DNA from: an uncultured Eubacteriales bacterium
GTDB taxonomy: Bacteria; Bacillota; Clostridia; Christensenellales; CAG-138
Reading direction: 5' to 3'
Assembly (NCBI GenBank): GCA_900540495.1
Contig: UQGA01000003.1
Coordinates: forward strand, 1 to 64,000
DNA length: 64,000 nucleotides
A program made the position numbers and the translations under genes. The notes beneath the pieces were generated by a model, which had not been told where the DNA came from, ran no database searches, and saw only the letters and a program-made list of their open reading frames with translations. Each line of letters opens with the position of its first letter. The first letter of the stretch is position 1. Positions 59,018 to 64,000 of the stretch are shown here, one piece after another.

Positions 59018-60209
59018 GAGCGGCCGTATCGCGCGCAATGGTCATCTCTTCGTCGGTCGGAATCACGAACACGCGCACGCGGCTGCCGGGTTTGGAAATC
59101 TCCACCTCTTCGCCCCGTGGGCAGCTGCGATTATAGGCAAAGTCCACATCGATGCCGAGGTAGTCCATATCCGTCAAGATAAGCTCGCGCATACGGCTGT
59201 CATTCTCGCCGACGCCAGCCGTAAACACAATGGCGTCAACGCCGTTGAGCGCCGCAGCATATGCGCCGATGTACTCCTTGACCTTATAGGCAAACATCTG
59301 CAGCGCCAGCTCTGCGCGCTCGTTCCCCTGCCGCGAGGCGGCATCCAGATCACGGAAGTCGCTGGATACGCCGGAAACGCCGAGCATGCCGCTTTTTTTG
59401 TTCATATAGGTATCCATTTCCGCCGCGCTCAGGCCAAGTTTATCCATGAGAAACGGCATGATCGCCGGGTCAATGCTGCCGCAACGCGTACCCATCGGCA
59501 CGCCCTCAAGCGGCGTCAGGCCCATCGAGGTGTCAATGCACTTGCCGCCCTTCACGGCGCTGAGGCTCGAGCCGTTGCCGAGGTGGCAGGTGATCACGCG
59601 CGTCTGTTCCTTCGGCATGTCGAGCTTTTGGATTGCACGGCCCGCCACATACCGGTGCGAGGTGCCATGGAACCCATAGCGGCGCACCTTGAACTGCTCA
59701 TACGCCTCGTAGGGCAGCGCATACATGAACGCTTTTTTCGGCATGGACTGGCCCCACGCCGTGTCGAACACCGCGACCATCGGAACGTTCGGCATGACGG
59801 CCATGCAGCCCCGAATTCCCATCAGGTTGGCGGGGTTGTGCAGCGGACCAAGCGGGACGCATTCCTCAATGGCTTCGAGGACCTTGTCGTCAATGAGAAC
59901 CGGTTCGGAGTACTTCTCGCCTCCGTGGAGTACGCGATGGCCGACCGCCGCAATGGAGGACATGTCGGAAATGACGCCGATCTTCGGATCGGACAAGATT
60001 TCGAGCACCATGCGGATGGCGTCCTGGTGGTCGCGCATATCCTGCTGCTTCTCATATTTCTCGCCGCCGGTTGGCCGATAACTGAGCAGCGAGCCGGGGA
60101 TGCCGATGCGTTCGCAGATGCCCTTGGCGATGACGCTCTCGGTATCGATATCGATGAGCTGGTACTTGAGCGATGAGCTGCCTGCGTTGATAACGAGGAT
60201 ATTGGTCAT
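59007..60209 (-). CDS. ackA: Acetate kinase
   Basis: 400 residues, the usual length. N-terminal VINAGSSSLKYQLID, HRYVAGRA and CHLGNGSSLSAV, GLTPLEGVPMGTRCGSIDP (in part). Converts acetyl phosphate and ADP to acetate and ATP, the main substrate-level phosphorylation of many anaerobes. 17 bp after pta. Confidence 0.98.
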   Translation of the reverse strand: MTNILVINAGSSSLKYQLIDIDTESVIAKGICERIGIPGSLLSYRPTGGEKYEKQQDMRDHQDAIRMVLEILSDPKIGVISDMSSIAAVGHRVLHGGEKYSEPVLIDDKVLEAIEECVPLGPLHNPANLMGIRGCMAVMPNVPMVAVFDTAWGQSMPKKAFMYALPYEAYEQFKVRRYGFHGTSHRYVAGRAIQKLDMPKEQTRVITCHLGNGSSLSAVKGGKCIDTSMGLTPLEGVPMGTRCGSIDPAIMPFLMDKLGLSAAEMDTYMNKKSGMLGVSGVSSDFRDLDAASRQGNERAELALQMFAYKVKEYIGAYAAALNGVDAIVFTAGVGENDSRMRELILTDMDYLGIDVDFAYNRSCPRGEEVEISKPGSRVRVFVIPTDEEMTIARDTAALAL

Positions 60210-60226
60210 TGTTTTTTCAAATCTCC

Positions 60227-61225
60227 TTACATATTTTGCGCCTGAACGGCGGTGATGGCGACAACGGACACGATGTCCTCAATGCTGCATCCGCGGGAAA
60301 GATCATTGATCGGGCGGCGGAAGCCCTGGCAGATGGGGCCGATGGCTTCCGCGCCAGCGAGCCGCTGTACAAGTTTGTAGCCGATGTTTCCTGCCTGCAG
60401 ATCGGGGAAGACAAGCACGTTTGCACGGCCCGCGACAGGACTGCCGGGAGATTTGAGACGACCGACCGATTCGACCAGCGCGGCGTCCGCCTGCAACTCG
60501 CCGTCGACGTTCAGATCCGGCGCAAGCGCATGGACCAGTTCCGTTGCGCGGACGACCTTGTCCACCAGCTCGTGCTTGGCGCTGCCCTTTGTGGAAAAGG
60601 ACAGCATGGCGATGCGTGGTTCAATACCGCACAGCGCGCGCGCCGTCGCAGCCGAGGAAACGGCGATAGCTGCAAGCTGCTCCGCGCTGGGACATGGATT
60701 TACCGCGCAATCCGCGAATACGAGCAGGCCGTCGTCGCCATAGGCGCGGTTCGGCACCTCCATGATGAAGCAGCTCGACACGACCGAAATGCCCGGCGCC
60801 ATTTTGATGATCTGCAGTCCGGGACGAAGCGTGTCGCCCGTTGTGCTGATTGCGCCGGCGACCATTCCATCCGCCCCGCCCTCATGAATGCGCATGCCGG
60901 CAAAGAAAAGCGGGTTCCTCAGCATGGCGGCCGCTTTCTCCGGCGTGACGCCCTTTTCTTTCCGCAGCTCATAGAACATGTCCGTATAACGAGCAAGATC
61001 CGGCGAGGTCTCCGGGTCGAGCAGAGAGACGCCGGAAAGATCGGCAGAAAACTTTGCCGCAACCGCTTCGATGGCGTCCGGCTTGCCGAGCAGCGTTACG
61101 TCCGCGATGCCTTCACGCGCAATGATCGCAGCGGCCTGTACGGTGCGCTCCTCGGTTCCCTCCGGCAGGAGTATGCGCTTTTTGTCAGATTTGGCTTTGG
61201 TCTTGATTTGCTCCATCAATGACAT
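60227..61225 (-). CDS. pta: Phosphate acetyltransferase
   Basis: 332 residues, the short single-domain Pta. Converts acetyl-CoA and phosphate to acetyl phosphate. N-terminal RILLPEGTEERTVQAA, ADCAVNPCPS and C-terminal NVLVFPDLQAGNIGYKLVQRL (in part) are typical. ATG 61225 follows GGGAGG by about 10 nt; the in-frame TTG at 61243 overlaps that site. Operon pta-ackA. Confidence 0.96.
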   Translation of the reverse strand: MSLMEQIKTKAKSDKKRILLPEGTEERTVQAAAIIAREGIADVTLLGKPDAIEAVAAKFSADLSGVSLLDPETSPDLARYTDMFYELRKEKGVTPEKAAAMLRNPLFFAGMRIHEGGADGMVAGAISTTGDTLRPGLQIIKMAPGISVVSSCFIMEVPNRAYGDDGLLVFADCAVNPCPSAEQLAAIAVSSAATARALCGIEPRIAMLSFSTKGSAKHELVDKVVRATELVHALAPDLNVDGELQADAALVESVGRLKSPGSPVAGRANVLVFPDLQAGNIGYKLVQRLAGAEAIGPICQGFRRPINDLSRGCSIEDIVSVVAITAVQAQNM

Positions 61226-61257
61226 GATCCATGTGCCTCCCAATATTTTTCAAGCGA

Positions 61258-61290
61258 ATTATACCATAGAAGCTGAAAAAATGGTATACT
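61258..61290. promoter_or_regulatory. Divergent overlapping promoters of pta-ackA and tmcAL
   Basis: An inverted repeat TATACCAT...ATGGTATA (61260-61267 with 61281-61288) places an extended -10 on each strand: TGG-TATAAT on minus (61258-61263) for pta and TGG-TATACT on plus (61285-61290) for tmcAL. Neither has a good -35. The two should compete for polymerase. Confidence 0.6.
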
Positions 61291-61313
61291 GTTTTTATAC
61301 ACAGGGGGTCAGG

Positions 61314-62516
61314 ATGAGAGTCGTCGGCGTGATCGCGGAGTACAATCCGCTGCACAACGGGCATATCTATCACCTGGAGCGCGCAAAGGCCCTGAGCAAT
61401 GCGGACTTCTGTATCGTCGTGCTCTCGGGAAATTTTGTGCAGCGCGGTGAGGCCGCCTGCATGGACAAGTATACGCGCGCCGGCTGGGCGGTCAAGGCGG
61501 GGGCGGATCTGGTGCTGGAGCTGCCGAGCGTCTATGCCGTTGCGAGCGCGGAACGGTTTGCACTCGGCGGCGTCCGCACGCTTTTGAGCGCCGGCGTGGT
61601 CACCGACCTCGCTTTCGGCTGCGAGGCAACCGACGTGGAGACCCTCTACAGGCTCTGCGAGGTGCTGGTTTCCGAGCCGCCATCCTTCCGCAGCGCGCTG
61701 CACCGACACCTTTCCATGGGCAAGTCTTACCCCCGCGCCCGATACGATGCGCTCGCGGACATTGGCGTGCCGGAGGATATGCTCCTTGCGCTGACCCAAC
61801 CAAACAACATTCTCGCCATCGAATACCTGCGCGCGCTCGGCACCTACGCTCCGGAGATCCGGCCCGTTCCCGTTACCCGCATTGGCGGCGGTTACCACAC
61901 CGAAACGCTGACCGGCACATATTCAAGCGCGTCGGCCATCCGCAAGGCGCTGCTGAGCGGCGACGAGAGCGTGCTCGACGCCATGCCCTCCTTTGTAGGC
62001 GGCGCCATGCTGTATGACCCGCAATTCCCCATACGGCCAGAGGCGGTCGGCCCGCTCGTGCTGTATGCCATCCGCAGCATGTCCGCAAAGAGCCTCGCGG
62101 AACTGCCGGACGTCAGCGAGGGTTTTGAAAACATCCTGGCAAGAGCGGCCCGAAAATGTGAGACCTTGGATGCGTTTTATGAATCCGTCAAATCCAAGCG
62201 TTTCACCCTGGCCCGCTGCCGGCGAATCGGCCTTTGCGCGATGCTCGGCATCACAAACGAGCAGGTCCATTCGACCGTGCGGGACAACAGGAGCGAATAT
62301 CTGAAAGTGCTGGCGATGGCCTCCGGAGCCCGTTCGCTGCTCTCCGAGATCGCCAAGCGCCCGCATGCGCCGCTGATCCTGCGCAACGCGGATATCCCCG
62401 CATGCCCCGCCATCGTACAGCGCAACCTGACGACCGACGCGTTCAGCACCGACGTGTTGGCCATCGCCACACAGAACGAGATGCACCGCGACAGCGAAGG
62501 GCCGCTCATCCTCTAA
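61314..62516 (+). CDS. tmcAL: tRNA(Met) cytidine acetate ligase
   Basis: 400 residues; nucleotidyltransferase-like HNGH motif in IAEYNPLHNGHIYHL, then SGNFVQRGEAA, DLVLELP and the SSASAIRKAL segment. TmcAL forms N4-acetylcytidine at the wobble position of elongator tRNA-Met using acetate and ATP. ATG 61314 follows GGGGGTCAGG. It is divergent from pta-ackA, the producers of acetate. Confidence 0.94.
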   Translation: MRVVGVIAEYNPLHNGHIYHLERAKALSNADFCIVVLSGNFVQRGEAACMDKYTRAGWAVKAGADLVLELPSVYAVASAERFALGGVRTLLSAGVVTDLAFGCEATDVETLYRLCEVLVSEPPSFRSALHRHLSMGKSYPRARYDALADIGVPEDMLLALTQPNNILAIEYLRALGTYAPEIRPVPVTRIGGGYHTETLTGTYSSASAIRKALLSGDESVLDAMPSFVGGAMLYDPQFPIRPEAVGPLVLYAIRSMSAKSLAELPDVSEGFENILARAARKCETLDAFYESVKSKRFTLARCRRIGLCAMLGITNEQVHSTVRDNRSEYLKVLAMASGARSLLSEIAKRPHAPLILRNADIPACPAIVQRNLTTDAFSTDVLAIATQNEMHRDSEGPLIL

Positions 62517-63306
62517 GGGGGATCCCTGCCCGCTCGAGCACCTCGCGGATTGCCGGCAACGCTTCGTTGGCGACGCGCCGGCCCTCTTCGACCACGGTCT
62601 CGGCCGTCTTCGTGTCGAAATGTCCCCTGACGAACAGCACCTGCGGCACAAGCATCACATCCGCGTCCTCACGCCGGAGTTTCGCCATCTCCCACTGCAT
62701 GATATCAATCGAGCGATTGATATACTCGTAGGCATTCATGCCGGACACCTCATAATATCCGCCCGAATAGCCGACGTCAACGCCGATGACGACATCCGCG
62801 CCTTTTTCACGCAGAACGCCGCACGGAATGCGATCGATCACGCCGCCGTCAATATACGTTCTCCCATCGATCTGCACGGGCATAAAGATGCCGGGAATGG
62901 ACATGCTTGCGCGCACCGCCCGACTGACCTGCCCGTCGTGCAAGGCGACGGCTTCGCCGCGCGCAGCGTCCACAGCGACGCAGTAGACCGGGATGCGCGT
63001 GTCGGAAAAATCCAAACGGTGCGTAAGGACCGCGATCAGTTCTTCAAGCCGGTCTCCGCGCAACAGCCCCCCGGCACTGGGTTTCCCGATATCGAAATAT
63101 TCGCGCATGTTCATCTGTGTAGCAAACTTTTCAAGCAGGTGCAGATCGGTTCCCGCCGCATAGATGGCGCCGATGATCGCACCGATGCTCGAACCGGCGA
63201 CTATGTCGATTGGAATATGGTTCTCTTCCAGCACCTGTAACACGCCGATGTGCGCAAACCCCTTTGTACTTCCCGCACCGAGCGCAATGCCAACCTTCTT
63301 TTCCAT
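62506..63306 (-). CDS. Patatin-like phospholipase family protein
   Basis: 266 residues. Oxyanion region GAGSTKGFAHIGVL, nucleophile in AGSSIGAIIG (GxSxG) and catalytic Asp in YIDGGVIDR. RssA-like bacterial patatins hydrolyse lipids or acyl groups; the substrate is unknown. The start at 63306 is supported by family start EKKVGIALGAG; the frame continues 25 codons upstream. Its 3' end overlaps that of tmcAL by 11 bp (convergent). Confidence 0.9.
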   Translation of the reverse strand: MEKKVGIALGAGSTKGFAHIGVLQVLEENHIPIDIVAGSSIGAIIGAIYAAGTDLHLLEKFATQMNMREYFDIGKPSAGGLLRGDRLEELIAVLTHRLDFSDTRIPVYCVAVDAARGEAVALHDGQVSRAVRASMSIPGIFMPVQIDGRTYIDGGVIDRIPCGVLREKGADVVIGVDVGYSGGYYEVSGMNAYEYINRSIDIMQWEMAKLRREDADVMLVPQVLFVRGHFDTKTAETVVEEGRRVANEALPAIREVLERAGIPLRG

Positions 63307-63379
63307 AGCATCTCCCGCATAACAGTCTGTATTTTCCACTATGATGATAATATGGCCTGCGCGTTCGCGCAAGCAAAAC

Positions 63380-64000
63380 ATGTGCCGGGAGGTGTCGCTT
63401 ACGGGGAAACGATTGCTTCGCTTCCTGCCGATCCTGCTGGTATGCGCCGGTCTGCTGGTTTTTTCGCAGGCAAGCGCACTCGCGGCCGCCGAAGCATTCC
63501 AACTCTGGTGGAACAGCGTGCTGCCGGCGCTGTTTCCGTTCTATCTGTGCACTTCGATACTGCTTCGGCAAGGCGTTCTCCCAGTCCTTTCGCGCACAAT
63601 GCGCCGCCCCGCCGCGCTGTTGCGGCTCCCGCCCGAGGCGCTGCCCTGCTTTATCCTCGGCGGCGTCGCCGGGTATCCGACTGGCGCCAAGTTGTCCGCT
63701 GCTCTGGGCATACCGGGGTATGCAGCCTATTGCAACCTGTGCAGCCCCATGTTTCTGATCGCCGTTATCGCCGCCGGTATGTTGAACAGCCGCGCGTGCG
63801 TGCCGCTTCTCTGCCTGGCGCACTACGGCAGCGGCCTTCTGTTGCTGCTGATCGCGCCTCGGAACACCACCGCCGGCACGCCTGCAAAGCAGGATGCTGA
63901 CCCGCAGAAGGGAAACGGCGGGCCGATGCGCATGGTGGGCGACGGCATGGCCGCCATGTTGCAGATCGGCGGTTGCATTGCGGCGGCGCTCGTATTCTCT
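63380..64000 (+). CDS. ylbJ: Sporulation integral membrane protein YlbJ (partial)
   Basis: First 207 residues; runs off the window. Membrane protein with a signal-like first helix (LLRFLPILLVCAGLLVF), AFQLWWNSVLPALFPFYLCTSILL, and GGVAGYPTGAKL, which are the YlbJ / nucleoside-recognition type features. YlbJ is a sporulation protein in Bacillus, so its presence suggests a sporulating lineage. Start uncertain: ATG 63380 has no clear binding site, and GTG 63392 overlaps GGGAGG. It is divergent from the patatin-like gene. Confidence 0.88.
   Translation, partial: MCREVSLTGKRLLRFLPILLVCAGLLVFSQASALAAAEAFQLWWNSVLPALFPFYLCTSILLRQGVLPVLSRTMRRPAALLRLPPEALPCFILGGVAGYPTGAKLSAALGIPGYAAYCNLCSPMFLIAVIAAGMLNSRACVPLLCLAHYGSGLLLLLIAPRNTTAGTPAKQDADPQKGNGGPMRMVGDGMAAMLQIGGCIAAALVFS

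Noticed and set aside
1..64000. CRISPR arrays, insertion sequences, prophage or integrase genes
   Set aside because: I looked for regularly spaced repeats, transposase or recombinase motifs and found none.

Overview
The window looks like a GC-rich (roughly 55-60 %, judged by eye) member of the Firmicutes, class Clostridia, possibly Christensenellales or a neighbouring gut order. Supporting evidence: PolC-type replicase, RNase Y, IreB, YlbJ (sporulation), a SCIFF ranthipeptide with its radical SAM maturase, a sodium-type V-ATPase operon in the order F-I-K-E-C-G-A-B-D, pta-ackA acetate metabolism, an iron-sulfur L-serine dehydratase and a long-form SRP RNA. The exact order or family is inference. 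Almost all genes lie on the minus strand. No insertion sequence, prophage or CRISPR array was seen. This is mostly core chromosome, with short accessory pieces.

Layout by plus coordinate (minus-strand operons read right to left). 0.4-3.1 kb: tRNA-Trp, dipeptidase, rny. 3.3-14.1 kb: a pyrH-frr-orf88-uppS-cdsA-dxr-rseP-ispG-polC operon (isoprenoid, lipid and ribosome recycling functions) behind a structured leader with a terminator directly before pyrH. 14.1-16.7 kb: a small cyclotransferase-fold protein and an autoregulated TetR-MATE pair. 16.8-20.2 kb: a feoA-feoA-feoB iron uptake operon ending in a Cys-rich membrane peptide, under two DtxR-like palindromes. 20.8-22.7 kb: sdaAB-sdaAA and SRP RNA. 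22.8-31.3 kb: V-ATPase. 31.4-36.6 kb: DUF1385-prmC-prfA-tsaC-rpiB-upp. 36.7-38.6 kb: a leucine-rich repeat lipoprotein and a candidate structured RNA. 38.6-41.6 kb: rpsB-tsf and ireB-ruvX-DUF1292. 41.6-43.9 kb: orphan substrate-binding lipoprotein, TIGR04086 protein, yajC and a 56-residue membrane peptide. 43.9-46.0 kb: Rrf2-iscS-iscU. 46.0-54.7 kb: hisS-aspS-rseC-like-trxA and relA-dtd-MBL-hemZ. 54.7-59.0 kb: SCIFF precursor, maturase, recJ and apt. 59.0-61.2 kb: pta-ackA. 61.3-64.0 kb: tmcAL, a patatin-like protein and the start of ylbJ.

Together the genes describe an anaerobe that conserves energy through acetyl phosphate and acetate, maintains a sodium gradient with a V-type ATPase, imports ferrous iron under probable DtxR-like control, and builds Fe-S clusters under Rrf2 control for its Fe-S enzymes (IspG, serine dehydratase, HemZ, the SCIFF maturase). 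I found no clear unknown multi-gene system. The most interesting unexplained items are two structured non-coding regions (pyrH leader at 13.86-14.09 kb; 38.11-38.35 kb), a FeoB with a large extra loop, and the SCIFF locus with a hairpin between precursor and maturase.
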